From assembly GCA_021300015.1 (NCBI GenBank), contig JAJTFB010000028.1, forward strand, positions 1-47,920: 47,920 nt of DNA. The letters are read 5' to 3'. The position numbers and the translations under genes were made by a program. The notes beneath the pieces are model-generated. The model saw nothing but the letters and a program-made list of their open reading frames with translations. It was not told the DNA's origin and did no database searches. Below are positions 26,053 through 35,680 of the stretch, piece after piece. Position 1 is the stretch's first letter, and the number at the start of each line of letters is the position of its first letter. This stretch comes from Pirellula sp. (GTDB lineage Bacteria > Planctomycetota > Planctomycetia > Pirellulales > Pirellulaceae).

Positions 26053-28770
26053 TTACTCAGCCAACTTTCGCAGGACCGTAGGTAGAATCCCTCCGTTGCG
26101 ATAGTAGTCGATCTCAACTGGTGTATCGATCCGCACCACCGCTTGGAAGTGTTTCTTCGTCCCGTCGGGCTTGGTCGCCACGACCTCGATTTGACTTCGT
26201 GGACTGAGCGACTCGCCAAGACCGGGGATATCGAACGTCTCCTCGCCGGTTAGCCCGAGCGAAGCGACGGTTTGCCCAGGCAAAAACTGCAGGGGCAAGA
26301 CTCCCATGCCGACGAGATTGCTCCGATGGATGCGTTCGTAGGAAACGGCGATCACAGCCTTAATGCCTAAAAGCAACGTGCCCTTGGCAGCCCAATCGCG
26401 AGATGATCCGGTCCCATATTCGGCTCCAGCGAGGACCACCAAGGGGGTCTTGGTCGCTTGGTACTTGATCGATGCATCGTAGATGCTCATCGTTTCACCC
26501 GTCGGCAGGTATTTGGTCACCCCACCTTCGACCCCAGGGACCATCGCGTTGCGGATTCGAATGTTGGCGAACGTTCCGCGAACCATGACTCGGTCGTTGC
26601 CGCGCCGAGCCCCGTAACTGTTGAAGTCTGCGGGTTGAACGCCGTTTTCTACAAGGAACTTTCCGGCTGGCCCAGACTTGGCAATCGAACCTGCCGGCGA
26701 AATATGGTCGGTCGTGACGGAATCACCGAGGATCGCAAGCGCTTTGGCTCCATGGATGGGCTCAATGGTACCGACGGTTCGTGTGATCCCTTCGAGAAAC
26801 GGTGGACGTTGGATATAGGTGCTCTTGGAGTCCCAAGCGTACTGATCCCCCGGGGTAATGGGGATTGAATTCCAGGCCTCGTTCGAGGTAAAGGCGCCTG
26901 AGTACTGCTTGAGGAACATCTCCGGCAGCACGGACTCCTCGACCGCCTTGTGGACCTCCTGAGCCGTAGGCCATATCTCTCGGAAGAAAACTGGCTTGCC
27001 TGCCGTATCCTCTCCGATCGGCGTGGTATCGAAATCGATATCGACCGTGCCAGCCAAGGCATAGGCGACAACGAGCGGTGGACTCGCTAGGTAATTGGCC
27101 CGTGTGTGTGGATTGACGCGACCTTCGAAATTTCTATTCCCGCTCAATACCGCAGCAGCCACGAGATTGCCTTCGGTGATCGCATTGGAGACAGGCTCCG
27201 GGAGCGGCCCGCTGTTTCCAATGCACGTCGTACATCCATACCCGACGACGTTGAATCCGAGCTTCTCAAGATCGTCGAGAACTCCGGCTTGGGTCAAGTA
27301 ATCGGTGACGACTCGCGAACCCGGAGCAAGGCTGGTTTTGACGAACGGTTTTACTTTCAAACCGCGGGCCACCGCTTTTTTAGCCAATAGGCCTGCTCCG
27401 ATCATGACCGAAGGATTGCTGGTGTTGGTGCAAGAGGTAATCGCAGCGATGACAACCGACCCGTGAGCGATCGTGCTCGGTGCCTTGTCATCTTGAACTT
27501 GGGCCGTTGCTCCAAGTTGGTCTTTGGTCAAGCCAAAGCCTCGCTCTGCGATCGGAGCCGTCAGGCCGTGATGAAACGACTTCTTGACGTGACTCAAGGG
27601 GACTCGATCCTGCGGACGCTTCGGACCGGCAACTGCCGGTTCGATCCCTGTGAGATCCAAATGAAGCACCTTGGTGTACTGCAGTTCGGGTCCGTTATCC
27701 AAACGGAAGATGCCTTGTTCCTTGCAATAACGTTCCACTAGATCGATCTCATCCTTGGTCCGACCCGTACGCTGCAAGTACTTGAGGGTCTCTTGGTCGA
27801 CCGGGAAAAAGCCCATCGTCGCGCCGTACTCAGGAGCCATGTTGGCAATCGTCGCGCGGTCAGCAAGAGACATGCAAGAGACGCCGTCGCCAAAGAACTC
27901 GACGAACTTGTTGACGACCCCCTCTTTGCGAAGGATTTCAGTAACACGGAGCACCAAGTCGGTAGCGGTCGCACCCGGAGCCAAGCGTCCTGTGAGTTTC
28001 ATACCGACGACTTCGGGTGTCAGCATATAAAGGGGTTGCCCAAGCATATTCGCTTCGGCTTCGATTCCTCCGACGCCCCAACCCAAAACTCCCAGTCCAT
28101 TGATCATGGTGGTGTGCGAATCGGTACCTACGAGGGTGTCGGGATAGGCAACCGGGCCGGCATGGTCTTTGCCCTGAAAAACAACCTTTGCAAGGAATTC
28201 CAGGTTGACTTGATGCACAATTCCGGTGTTCGGTGGCACCACGCGGAAGTTCGCAAGAGCTTGCTGTCCCCAGCGTAGGAATTCATAGCGTTCGCTGTTG
28301 CGTTCGAATTCAACTGCGACGTTCTTGGAAAGGGAATCGGCGGTTCCAAAGTAGTCGACTTGGACCGAATGGTCGATCACCAGATCGACCGGAATCAGAG
28401 GATTGATTTTCTGAGGGTCACCACCGAGGCTCTTCATCGCATCGCGCATGGCTGCCAAGTCCACGACGCAAGGAACCCCAGTGAAATCCTGAAGTACCAC
28501 CCGAGCAGGCTTGAAAGGCACTTCGAACTCAGCCGGTTTCGCAGCGTTCCACTTGGCAAGATTGACCACGTCCTCTTGGGTGACTTGGTAGCCATCACAG
28601 TTCCTCAATGCCGCTTCGAGCAGGACCCGGATCGAGAACGGGAGTTTCGAGATCGGCGCGATACCGGACGATTCGAGCCGATCCAACCGGTAGATACCGA
28701 GCTTGCCTTGTGGGGCTTGGAATTGATCGCGGGCGCCGAAAGGGTCCACCACTTTGGAGGATGAGGCCAT
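26053..28770 (-). CDS. acnA: Aconitate hydratase AcnA
   Basis: The 905-aa enzyme is the AcnA/IRP1 type and converts citrate to isocitrate through cis-aconitate in the TCA cycle. The three [4Fe-4S] cysteines are seen in SCTNTSNPS (C447) and [11 protein letters not shown] (C513, C516). Other family blocks are [53 protein letters not shown] and [13 protein letters not shown]. The length agrees with E. coli AcnA (891 aa). The ATG at 28770 is preferred to a TTG four codons upstream. A bidirectional-looking terminator at 28853-28895 separates it from the YTV gene upstream. Confidence 0.97.
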   Translation of the reverse strand: MASSSKVVDPFGARDQFQAPQGKLGIYRLDRLESSGIAPISKLPFSIRVLLEAALRNCDGYQVTQEDVVNLAKWNAAKPAEFEVPFKPARVVLQDFTGVPCVVDLAAMRDAMKSLGGDPQKINPLIPVDLVIDHSVQVDYFGTADSLSKNVAVEFERNSERYEFLRWGQQALANFRVVPPNTGIVHQVNLEFLAKVVFQGKDHAGPVAYPDTLVGTDSHTTMINGLGVLGWGVGGIEAEANMLGQPLYMLTPEVVGMKLTGRLAPGATATDLVLRVTEILRKEGVVNKFVEFFGDGVSCMSLADRATIANMAPEYGATMGFFPVDQETLKYLQRTGRTKDEIDLVERYCKEQGIFRLDNGPELQYTKVLHLDLTGIEPAVAGPKRPQDRVPLSHVKKSFHHGLTAPIAERGFGLTKDQLGATAQVQDDKAPSTIAHGSVVIAAITSCTNTSNPSVMIGAGLLAKKAVARGLKVKPFVKTSLAPGSRVVTDYLTQAGVLDDLEKLGFNVVGYGCTTCIGNSGPLPEPVSNAITEGNLVAAAVLSGNRNFEGRVNPHTRANYLASPPLVVAYALAGTVDIDFDTTPIGEDTAGKPVFFREIWPTAQEVHKAVEESVLPEMFLKQYSGAFTSNEAWNSIPITPGDQYAWDSKSTYIQRPPFLEGITRTVGTIEPIHGAKALAILGDSVTTDHISPAGSIAKSGPAGKFLVENGVQPADFNSYGARRGNDRVMVRGTFANIRIRNAMVPGVEGGVTKYLPTGETMSIYDASIKYQATKTPLVVLAGAEYGTGSSRDWAAKGTLLLGIKAVIAVSYERIHRSNLVGMGVLPLQFLPGQTVASLGLTGEETFDIPGLGESLSPRSQIEVVATKPDGTKKHFQAVVRIDTPVEIDYYRNGGILPTVLRKLAE

Positions 28771-28852
28771 AATATTGTTCAAAGGCAGTTTAGGGTTCGA
28801 AATCGATTCCGTCTAAAAACGCTTAAAGACGGGGCCGATCATTGTATCGAAC

Positions 28853-28895
28853 TAACCAAAAATAAAAACGGCCCGCAGGGTTCTGCGGGCCGTTT
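28853..28895 (-). terminator. Rho-independent terminator of the YTV-protein gene
   Basis: Perfect 13-bp stem: AAACGGCCCGCAG at 28866-28878 and CTGCGGGCCGTTT at 28883-28895, with the 4-base loop GGTT. On the - strand the stem is followed by a T-rich run (TTTTTATTTTT), as expected for intrinsic termination 65 bases after the YTV stop codon. It also keeps YTV transcription out of the aconitase gene. Confidence 0.93.
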
Positions 28896-28960
28896 CGCAT
28901 CGTTTCTACCACAGGAAGAGCCTCAGTGAGGCCCGGCCCTGCGGGAGTTTTTTGAACAGA

Positions 28961-31186
28961 TTAGTTGCATCCGCAATCCGAAGCGGCGGCTGGGGCAGCA
29001 GCAGGTGCACAAGCACCGGCAGCCGAACCACAAGCGGCTCCACCAGCGGCTTTGCGGCTTCCGCAGCCAAGACCGCCCAAGTGCTTGCCGAAGAGACCAC
29101 GACCGCTAAGGATGCCAGCACCGAGGCCAGCTCCTGCACTGGAGCTAGCTCCAGTGCTGAAAGCGCCAGCACCGTAAGAACCGGAAGCCGATTCGGTGCC
29201 AACAGCCATGCCGTTGGACCAAACTGGAACCGAAACCGTTTGTGCGACCATCTTGCAGACGGTTACATCGATTTCTTCTTGAACGGTCGATGGAACTTGA
29301 ACGGTGTACTTTTCAACCTTCTCTTCGGTTACGTTGTCGTAAACGGTGATGGTGGAAGTACGTTCCTTGGTCTCGGGAACCATGACCGTGGTGGTAACGT
29401 CCTTCGACCGGTTTTCGGTAACCATCTCGGTGACGTTCTTCGTACGGGTCTTGGTCTCGGTGTCGTAGACCGTCTTGGAAACGCTGCGTGTCGCTTGCTC
29501 TTCGACAACGCGAGCAACCTTGCTGGTTACTTGTCGTTCTTCGGTGGTCATGACCGTCTTGGAAACAGGACGGGTCCTGGTTTCGGTTTCGTAGATCGTC
29601 TTGCTTACAGGCCGAGTTTTGGTTTCGGTGGTGTAAGTGGTCTTGGTAACTGGACGAGTACGGGTTTCGGTCTCGTAGATCGTCTTGGAAACTGGACGAG
29701 TCCTGGTTTCGGTGTTGACGACGCTCTTCTTGACCGTACGAGTTCGTTGCTCGTCGTTGTAAGTGACCTTGTTGACCGTACGGGTACGGGTTTCGGTGGT
29801 CATCGAACACTTCTTGACGGTTCGGTATCGGGTCTCGGTGTTGTAGCTAACCTTCTTGACCGTCTTGGACTGAACTTCGTCGCGATAAAGAGTCACGTTG
29901 TAGGTGTACTCTTCAGTGCTCATTTGGTTTTGGTAGGTCGTTACTGGAACTTCTTCGGTAACAACGTTAGGAACCCAAACCTTGCGGCAAACGGTTCGTG
30001 TTGCAGGTGCTGCAGCGACTTCGCCACCGCATCCGCCACAACCGTTGCTGCTGGCAACTGCCGTACCACCACATCCACCGCATCCGCCACCGCATCCGCC
30101 ACAACCCGAGCCGCTGCTAGCAACCGCTCCGCCGCATCCGGAACTTACAGCCGATCCGCAACCACCACTGACAGGAACTTCTTCCGTAATGGTTTGGTAC
30201 GAACCCATGTCACGGCAAACCGTGCGGGTCGTCGTTACAGGTACGCGACGGCAAACATTGCGCGAGCCGGTGCGTGCTTCGGTGTAAGGAACCTTGACGG
30301 TGTAGTTGACAACTTCGTCGCTGTAAACAGGAACTTGAACCGTGTAAGGAACTTGTTCGTCACTGTAAACTGGAACTTGAACCGTGTAAGGAACTTGTTC
30401 TTGCGTGGTGACGGGAACCTTGACCGTGTAGGTCTGAACTTCGTCAACCCACGATGGAACTTGGACCGTGTAAGAAACTTCTTCGGTTACAGTCTTTGGA
30501 ACTTGAACCGTGTAAGCGACTTGTTCGGTGACGGTATTTGGAACTTGGACGGTGTAAGCAACGTCTTCAGTAATCGTCTTTGGAACTTGAACGGTGTAAG
30601 CAACGTCTTCGGTGACCGTCTTAGGAACTTGGACAGTAACCGTGTTGGTCACGTCGTCGTAAACAGTCTTCTTGACGGTGTAAGGAACCTGTTCGGTCAC
30701 AACGCGTGGGACTTGAACAGTGTAGGACTCTTCAACTTGCTTGGTGACTGGAACCTGAACGGTGTAGTCGACCTTCTTGACTTCAGTCTTGGGGACTTGG
30801 ACCGTGTAGGTCTCGGTCTTGGTCTCAGTGCGTGGAACGCGCTTCGTCACGTTGTAACGACGCTCTCGCTCTTCGGTGCTGTAGACGGTCTTGGATACGG
30901 ATCGCTTTTCAACGACTTGAGTCGGAACCATAACGGTTCGCTCAACGTAGGAAATCTGAGCGCCGCAACCTGCACCGCCCGAGATCGCCCCATCAGCTCC
31001 AACAACTCCACCACTTACGACCCCGCCGCTGACAGCGCTGCTGCCATCTGCGGACCCGCAACCACCGCAACCGGAAGCTGCTTGAACTGGAGCTGCAGCA
31101 CTGCCACAACCACAATCACCTGCGTAACTAACACTGGCCGAAAGAGCGGCGGCCAACCCAAGGAACAAACCTCGGCGAAACTTCAT
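28961..31186 (-). CDS. YTV-repeat, cysteine-rich planctomycete cell-wall protein
   Basis: The 741-aa protein has a signal peptide (MKFRRGLFLGLAAALSASVS, cleavage after SYA) and is almost wholly repetitive. A Cys/Gly-rich N-terminus (about 24-80) precedes a block of about 13 units of 14 residues of the type YTVQVPKTVTEDVA. A central Gly/Cys-rich segment (about 335-400) follows, then a second block with the same 14-residue period of the type ETRTRPVSKTIYET (about 430-650), and a Gly/Ala/Cys-rich tail ending CGCN. YTV is a planctomycete-specific repeat associated with the proteinaceous, cystine-rich wall, so extracellular cross-linking by disulfides is likely. The ATG at 31186 has a strong ribosome-binding site (GAGGAG, 7 bases upstream), which rules out the 25-codon longer start. 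A small hairpin (TGGCCG/CGGCCA, 31214-31227) sits in the leader. Confidence 0.92.
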   Translation of the reverse strand: MKFRRGLFLGLAAALSASVSYAGDCGCGSAAAPVQAASGCGGCGSADGSSAVSGGVVSGGVVGADGAISGGAGCGAQISYVERTVMVPTQVVEKRSVSKTVYSTEERERRYNVTKRVPRTETKTETYTVQVPKTEVKKVDYTVQVPVTKQVEESYTVQVPRVVTEQVPYTVKKTVYDDVTNTVTVQVPKTVTEDVAYTVQVPKTITEDVAYTVQVPNTVTEQVAYTVQVPKTVTEEVSYTVQVPSWVDEVQTYTVKVPVTTQEQVPYTVQVPVYSDEQVPYTVQVPVYSDEVVNYTVKVPYTEARTGSRNVCRRVPVTTTRTVCRDMGSYQTITEEVPVSGGCGSAVSSGCGGAVASSGSGCGGCGGGCGGCGGTAVASSNGCGGCGGEVAAAPATRTVCRKVWVPNVVTEEVPVTTYQNQMSTEEYTYNVTLYRDEVQSKTVKKVSYNTETRYRTVKKCSMTTETRTRTVNKVTYNDEQRTRTVKKSVVNTETRTRPVSKTIYETETRTRPVTKTTYTTETKTRPVSKTIYETETRTRPVSKTVMTTEERQVTSKVARVVEEQATRSVSKTVYDTETKTRTKNVTEMVTENRSKDVTTTVMVPETKERTSTITVYDNVTEEKVEKYTVQVPSTVQEEIDVTVCKMVAQTVSVPVWSNGMAVGTESASGSYGAGAFSTGASSSAGAGLGAGILSGRGLFGKHLGGLGCGSRKAAGGAACGSAAGACAPAAAPAAASDCGCN

Positions 31187-31937
31187 TGTAGTCTCCTCAA
31201 AGAAACGAAACTTTGGCCGGTCGGCCATGACAATACGGACTCGGGCGCGCACAACGCACAACCCACTTTTAAACTCACGATGCTTTCACAAGGCTGACGA
31301 CGGGAATTTACCTAATGGATTAGATTCCATACGGAAGAGGTCCGCCGATGAACCAATGCACCTCAAGAGTTTAGCTAGAAAAGTTTTCCTTGGAAGCAAA
31401 CTTAAACAAAATCCTCAAAGTTTTCCGGTTCGCTAAACTCACCCTATCCGTCAAATCCTCACAATCGATATCGCTATGCAATTCCATGGGTGAAAACTAC
31501 TCAGAGCCCCCCCAAGTGCAACCAAAGATTCCCTCGCTAACCCCTTTTGTAACGATGAGTAACGCATTTTTTTCCTCCTATCGACTCCTTCGCGATATCA
31601 GCCCCCCAAGCCTAACAAAACACCATTGCTCAACGGACTCCGATGCGAGATCCAACCTGGGATCGCCCCCTGACTCTAACGAACTCCTATCACCAAAAAT
31701 CAGCTCGCATAAGCTAGCAAACAGCCAGCCCATCAAAGTATCAGTCGGACTGATAAAAATACTCCACAAGAGGTTATAAGTCGATTCGGACCAACTCGCC
31801 TACGAAGGTTCGTCCCGCAATGTGTATACTTGCAGTACTCTCATCGTCTCGGACCCGCAGGCGAGCCCCCCACGAGCTTGGAAACCGATCGATTTCCAGG
31901 CTCTGAGAAAAGAAACCTCCAAGGAACGAAAAACAGG
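31187..31937. other. Divergent intergenic region of about 750 bases, no gene seen
   Basis: The region lies between the starts of the YTV-protein gene (-) and the DUF3299 gene (+). I see no credible gene in it. Two direct copies of AAAGTTTTCC (31380-31389, 31417-31426) lie inside a 9-bp inverted repeat GAGTTTAGC/GCTAAACTC (31367-31375, 31432-31440), about 180-250 bases upstream of the YTV start. A 17-bp palindrome is at 31739-31755. Promoters for both genes should be here, but no clear -35/-10 pair was found. Confidence 0.6.
31739..31755. promoter_or_regulatory. 17-bp operator-like palindrome
   Basis: TATCAGTC and GACTGATA flank a single G: a perfect 8+1+8 inverted repeat about 180 bases upstream of the DUF3299 ATG. 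The size and symmetry suit a dimeric transcription factor. The half-site GACTGATA faintly recalls Rrf2/IscR-type sites, but I cannot assign a regulator. Confidence 0.5.
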
Positions 31938-32621
31938 ATGTCGAACCTACCACGCGAGCAAGCCAAGCAACGAATCCGTGCACCCCGAACGGCGGTCGCT
32001 ACCCCTTGCTTCCGATCGTTTTGCCTCCAACTATTTTTCGTAGCAGTTGCTCTTGCCTCCGGAGTAAACGCCCAGGATCCCTCCACTCCCAAAACCGAAC
32101 CAAACAAAACGGAACCGTCCGATGCCCCGCTCCCCAATCGATCCAGGTCCACTCCATCGAGCTCTCCCACCAAGACCGACCCCCCAAAGTCCGAGAAGCA
32201 ATTGGCCGAGGAACGCAAGGCCCGGGATGCAGCTCGCAAACGTGGCGAAATCACCTTCGATGATCTAAAGTTCGACATCGAAAAAGGTGGTGAATTCAAA
32301 AAGGAGATGATCACCAAGGAGATCGGTGAACTCGACAAGAAAACGGTCAAACTGCGTGGCTTCATCCTGCCGACATCCGTTTTCCAAAATTCCGGTATCA
32401 AGCAGTTTGTGCTGGTGCGCGACAACCAAGAGTGCTGCTTTGGCCCAGGAGCTCTGCTCTTCGACTGCGTGATCGTAGAGATGGAATCGGGAAAAACCGC
32501 AACCTTCTCCACCAGAGTCGTCTCGGTCAAAGGAAAGCTCGAGATCGACTCGGAGTCCTTTCGCTACCCCGAGGGGGGACACTATGCGATCTACAAGATG
32601 ACTGCCGAGGAAGTCAAATAA
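31938..32621 (+). CDS. DUF3299 domain protein, exported
   Basis: The 227-aa protein starts with a basic N-region and a signal-like helix (FCLQLFFVAVALASGVNAQ, cleavage near residue 46), followed by a Pro/Ser/Thr/Lys linker (about 47-105). DUF3299 spans about 110-225: ITFDDLKFDIEKGGEF, VKLRGFILPTSV, KQFVLVRDNQECCFGPGALL and HYAIYKMTAEEV. The NQECCFGPG cysteine pair is the family hallmark and could bind metal or form a disulfide. The OB-like domain has no established function and is often found near lipoprotein-export or ABC systems, which are absent here. The ATG at 31938 begins the export signal; a longer frame from a TTG at 31830 is unlikely. Confidence 0.85.
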   Translation: MSNLPREQAKQRIRAPRTAVATPCFRSFCLQLFFVAVALASGVNAQDPSTPKTEPNKTEPSDAPLPNRSRSTPSSSPTKTDPPKSEKQLAEERKARDAARKRGEITFDDLKFDIEKGGEFKKEMITKEIGELDKKTVKLRGFILPTSVFQNSGIKQFVLVRDNQECCFGPGALLFDCVIVEMESGKTATFSTRVVSVKGKLEIDSESFRYPEGGHYAIYKMTAEEVK

Positions 32622-32658
32622 AGATTGTTCTGAAGTCCTCTGAAAATGGCGTTCGACA

Positions 32659-33615
32659 CTAGTCGATTCCAATGCCAGAGGCAGACCAAGCGTTCCACCA
32701 GGATTTGAATTGGACCCATTGCGAATGGATGAAGGCCTGTTGGCTCGGGCTCAACCGGTCCGTGGAGTTGAAATGATATGCATACTCTGGGTTGCCCTCG
32801 AGAACCATCAGGTACTTGTAGTAGAGCACCAAATCGGGCCCCTCATCGTATTTCGATAGAACGGCCAGGGCCGAATCCAATTCCTGAGCCAAGACTCTCG
32901 ATTGCACGCAACCAGATGCCGCTTTTTTACATAGCTCGATGAGCCGAAGGACTTGTCGAGGTAACGCGTTACCCACACCGGTGATGGCCCCCAAGGCACC
33001 GCACCGAACAAAGCCATGAAAGACTTGGGTGTCGACGCCGACCATCAAGGCCAAATTCGGATTGCCACTGGTAATGTGCTCGGCGGCATAGCTGAGCGAT
33101 TCGGCCCCGCCGAACTCTTTAAAGCCCACCAGATTTGGAAATTCCTGATGCAAAGCGAAGAACAAATCGGCTTTGGTTTGGAATCCATAATATGGGCTGT
33201 TGTAGATGACCGCCGGCAGATCCCTCGCAGCCGAGAGAATCCCCGCGAAATGGCTCCGTTGGGCCGAGGTAGAACTCCCGCGCGAAAGTACCCTAGGGAT
33301 AACCATCAGCCCTGCCGCTCCGACCTTCTGAGCATGGGCCGCATGGGCCGCGGCGATCTGAGGATTTTGAGCCCCCGTTCCGACAACCACCGGAACGCCG
33401 GCCGCTACGAGACCTGCAACCCCCTCCTGACGCTGCCCGTCAGTCAGAAGCGGCCAATCCCCCATCGAGCCGCAGTAAACCACCGCGCGCATCCCAAGAG
33501 CCACTAGTTCTTGGCCTTTCCGCACCAAAGCATCGAAGTCCGGCTGGCCGTTTTGGTCGCACGGGGTCATCAACGCAGGAATGCATCCTTGGAATACGTC
33601 AGCCAGTCGAGTCAC
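32659..33615 (-). CDS. DapA-family (dihydrodipicolinate synthase / N-acetylneuraminate lyase-like) aldolase
   Basis: The 318-aa TIM-barrel class I aldolase has GCIPALMTPCDQNGQPDFDA at the start, the pyruvate-site motif YCGSMGDWPLL in place of GTTGE, the Tyr in YNSPYYG and the Schiff-base Lys in NLVGFKEFGG. It most likely condenses or cleaves a 2-oxo acid such as pyruvate with an aldehyde. The altered GTTGE loop and the extended C-terminus (WVQFKSWWNAW) argue against lysine biosynthesis and for catabolism, for example of hydroxyproline or a sugar acid. The start is GTG at 33615 with GGAG 9 bases upstream. It stands alone on its strand, tail to tail with the DUF3299 gene. Confidence 0.88.
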   Translation of the reverse strand: MTRLADVFQGCIPALMTPCDQNGQPDFDALVRKGQELVALGMRAVVYCGSMGDWPLLTDGQRQEGVAGLVAAGVPVVVGTGAQNPQIAAAHAAHAQKVGAAGLMVIPRVLSRGSSTSAQRSHFAGILSAARDLPAVIYNSPYYGFQTKADLFFALHQEFPNLVGFKEFGGAESLSYAAEHITSGNPNLALMVGVDTQVFHGFVRCGALGAITGVGNALPRQVLRLIELCKKAASGCVQSRVLAQELDSALAVLSKYDEGPDLVLYYKYLMVLEGNPEYAYHFNSTDRLSPSQQAFIHSQWVQFKSWWNAWSASGIGID

Positions 33616-33721
33616 TTGGAAACTCCAGTGTCAAAGGGTACTTGCAAAGAACCCGAGTATAAAGCAATCGCCAAGGTTTGTTGAGTGGAACTCAGAGGAT
33701 TCGCTCATCGCAAGATCAAGG

Positions 33722-33813
33722 AACCACAGAACACCTCGAACACACGGAAGCAAGACCTAACCGTGCGACGGTTCGGTTCCATCTTGTCCGTGTGTTCCGT
33801 GTATTCCGTGGTT
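33722..33813. repeat. Long imperfect inverted repeat (hairpin element) between dapA-like and sulfatase genes
   Basis: The left arm 33722-33755 and right arm 33782-33813 pair with five mismatches and a 2-base bulge. Each contains ACACACGGA and ends in AACCAC. The 26-base loop includes the smaller palindrome-like CCGTGCGACGG. The element lies wholly in noncoding DNA between two co-oriented genes. The shape fits a dispersed hairpin repeat or small MITE-like element; no target-site duplication was evident. Confidence 0.7.
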
Positions 33814-33867
33814 AAAAAATTAGATAACGATGCCAGGGACTTGGATATGCCGCCACGCATTGCACTT

Positions 33868-35277
33868 CTAGGGAGCAATGTCAGGACGAAAGGGGTCAGG
33901 TGTGCCCATAGGAATAAGCGGATAATGCTGGACGCTCTTCTCGAAGTCAGAAACGATCTTAAGAACTGGACCCACGACCCAAGAGTCGGGGGTTGGTTTT
34001 TCCTCTCGTGGATCGGTGTAGAGGTTAAAAATAGTAGGTACTGGGTTCTTCACTGGCGGATCGAACATCGTGTCTTGGCGATAGAAATGGAGTTTCCAGT
34101 TCCGCCATTTAACCGCCATAAGCCGATCTGCGCACCAAATCGGAAAGCCCTCTCGCATCGATTTTTCGCTCTTACCCAGAAAGAATTCCGATTGGTCAAT
34201 GCTGTCGATAGGTCTATCCGTTGGGACTTTGGCGCCAGAGAAACGTGCCAAGGTTGCATACAGATCGACACCATGAACAATTTCGTTACTGATTCGTCCA
34301 GCTTCGATTTTTCCTGGCCAGCGAATCATGAATGGGACGCGTATTCCTCCCTCTAGAGCTGTAAAGTACTGGCCTCGCCAAGGTCCAGCCCAACCATCCC
34401 ATGGCCGGATGAACTCAGGTCCGTTGTCACTCGTGAAGATCACAATGGTATTGTCTCGAACTCCAGATTGATCAATAGCGTCTAGCAACGCACCTACGTT
34501 GGAGTCCATCTCAGCGAGCATATCAGCCCAATCCCCGTTCTTGGTTTTGCCTTGAAATTCAGGGTGCGGTTCGGTTGGCAAATGCGGTTGCGTTAACGAA
34601 ACATACGCAAAGAAACATTTGCCTGATTTGGCTTGCGATTGAACAAACGAAGCAGCACGACGGGTTATTTCCGCGTCAATCAAGCGTCTCTGTTGGCGAT
34701 CGTAGATTTCGAGCGATTGACTTTTTTCTCCTTTTCGTCCTTCCATGATTCGTTCGGCAGGCATGATCTCCTCGGACCAACCGGGAGAAGTCGGCCATAG
34801 CGATTCGTCAGTGGTGCGGGGTATGCCGAACCATTCCTCGAATCCTTGATCGTTGGGCAAACGACCATCATGGCTCCCAAGATGCCATTTGCCGTAGTAT
34901 CCAGTTGCATAGCCTGCCGACGACATCGCTTCACCAATGGTCACTTCCCATTGCGTCAATCCGTCCGCAACACCACCAAAGGGAACGGAGTGTGTGCCAG
35001 ATCGGATCGCCCATCGGCCGGTCATCAAACTAGAGCGACTTGGTGTGCATTGGGTCTCCATGTTGAAATTCAGAAACCGCATGCCATCTCTGGCCAACGA
35101 ATCAATTCGCGGTGTCGAAGCACCGCGTGTGATTCCTCCTCCATAAGCACCAACCTCACCATATCCAAGATTGTCAGCCAGTACGACGACGATATTTGGC
35201 TTGCTCTCTTGACCCAACAGACACGATCGACCGAAACAACAGAGAATGAAAAAACAGGTCCACACATGAGATTTCAT
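33868..35277 (-). CDS. Sulfatase (formylglycine-dependent, type I)
   Basis: The 469-aa protein has a signal sequence (VWTCFFILCCFGRSCLLGQ). The metal site starts with VVVLADNLGYGEVG (D35, N36), and the sulfatase signature CTPSR is at 77-81, where C77 becomes the catalytic formylglycine. Further blocks are GYYGKWHLGSHDGRLP, FAYVSLTQPHLPTEPHPEF and IVIFTSDNGPEF. Asn instead of the second Asp at the metal site is common in this DNLGYGE branch. It should hydrolyse sulfate esters of a polysaccharide or small ester outside the cytoplasm. No anaerobic maturase or true FGE is in the window. The DapA-like gene lies 252 bases further along the same strand, beyond the hairpin repeat. Confidence 0.93.
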   Translation of the reverse strand: MKSHVWTCFFILCCFGRSCLLGQESKPNIVVVLADNLGYGEVGAYGGGITRGASTPRIDSLARDGMRFLNFNMETQCTPSRSSLMTGRWAIRSGTHSVPFGGVADGLTQWEVTIGEAMSSAGYATGYYGKWHLGSHDGRLPNDQGFEEWFGIPRTTDESLWPTSPGWSEEIMPAERIMEGRKGEKSQSLEIYDRQQRRLIDAEITRRAASFVQSQAKSGKCFFAYVSLTQPHLPTEPHPEFQGKTKNGDWADMLAEMDSNVGALLDAIDQSGVRDNTIVIFTSDNGPEFIRPWDGWAGPWRGQYFTALEGGIRVPFMIRWPGKIEAGRISNEIVHGVDLYATLARFSGAKVPTDRPIDSIDQSEFFLGKSEKSMREGFPIWCADRLMAVKWRNWKLHFYRQDTMFDPPVKNPVPTIFNLYTDPREEKPTPDSWVVGPVLKIVSDFEKSVQHYPLIPMGTPDPFRPDIAP

Positions 35278-35680
35278 GCGATGATTTCCGAGGGTTAGAG
35301 TTCAAAACGGATTAAGGCTAGACAGCAATCCATGTCGGAGCGAGCGTATCTATTTGTTGCGATATCAGTAACTTAGCCAGTCTGACTGCGATGCGGTCAT
35401 GGATGCGTTCACACCCTTCCGAATCAACAAAACGCCGTCGTCTCGGCACCGATCTTCCATCGGTTGTAATTTTGAGTCAAGCCTCTGAGCGGTTGGGCAT
35501 CGGCCAAGTGAGCAAAATTGAGTACAAACCCCTGACTCGATTTTCGGTGCGAGACGAGAAAACCAACGCCGAAGACGCCATTTCACCCTTGGTGTCGGCT
35601 CCCATCAGGGAACCCAAATCGAGTACCATGGTCTGTTCCGATTCGCTTCCGTTCCTATCCGACAAAGCCTGCTAACTGCC
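35278..35680. other. Intergenic region upstream of glpK, about 400 bases
   Basis: This region lies between the divergent sulfatase and glycerol kinase genes. Short open frames exist on both strands but have no start signal or protein-like composition. I see no hairpin terminator, no RNA gene and no clear promoter; the glp promoter and its operator are expected here. Confidence 0.5.

Noticed and set aside
28952..31297. 781-codon open frame on the + strand opposite the YTV protein
   Set aside because: It is the mirror of a repetitive, stop-poor gene. The - strand frame has a signal peptide, a strong ribosome-binding site, a known repeat family and a terminator in the right place, while the + frame reads as low-complexity Asn/Gly/Arg.
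31390..31779. 129-codon + strand frame in the intergenic region before the DUF3299 gene
   Set aside because: Its composition (Ser/Pro/Leu-rich) has no fold-like pattern, there is no ribosome-binding site, and it runs through the palindrome.
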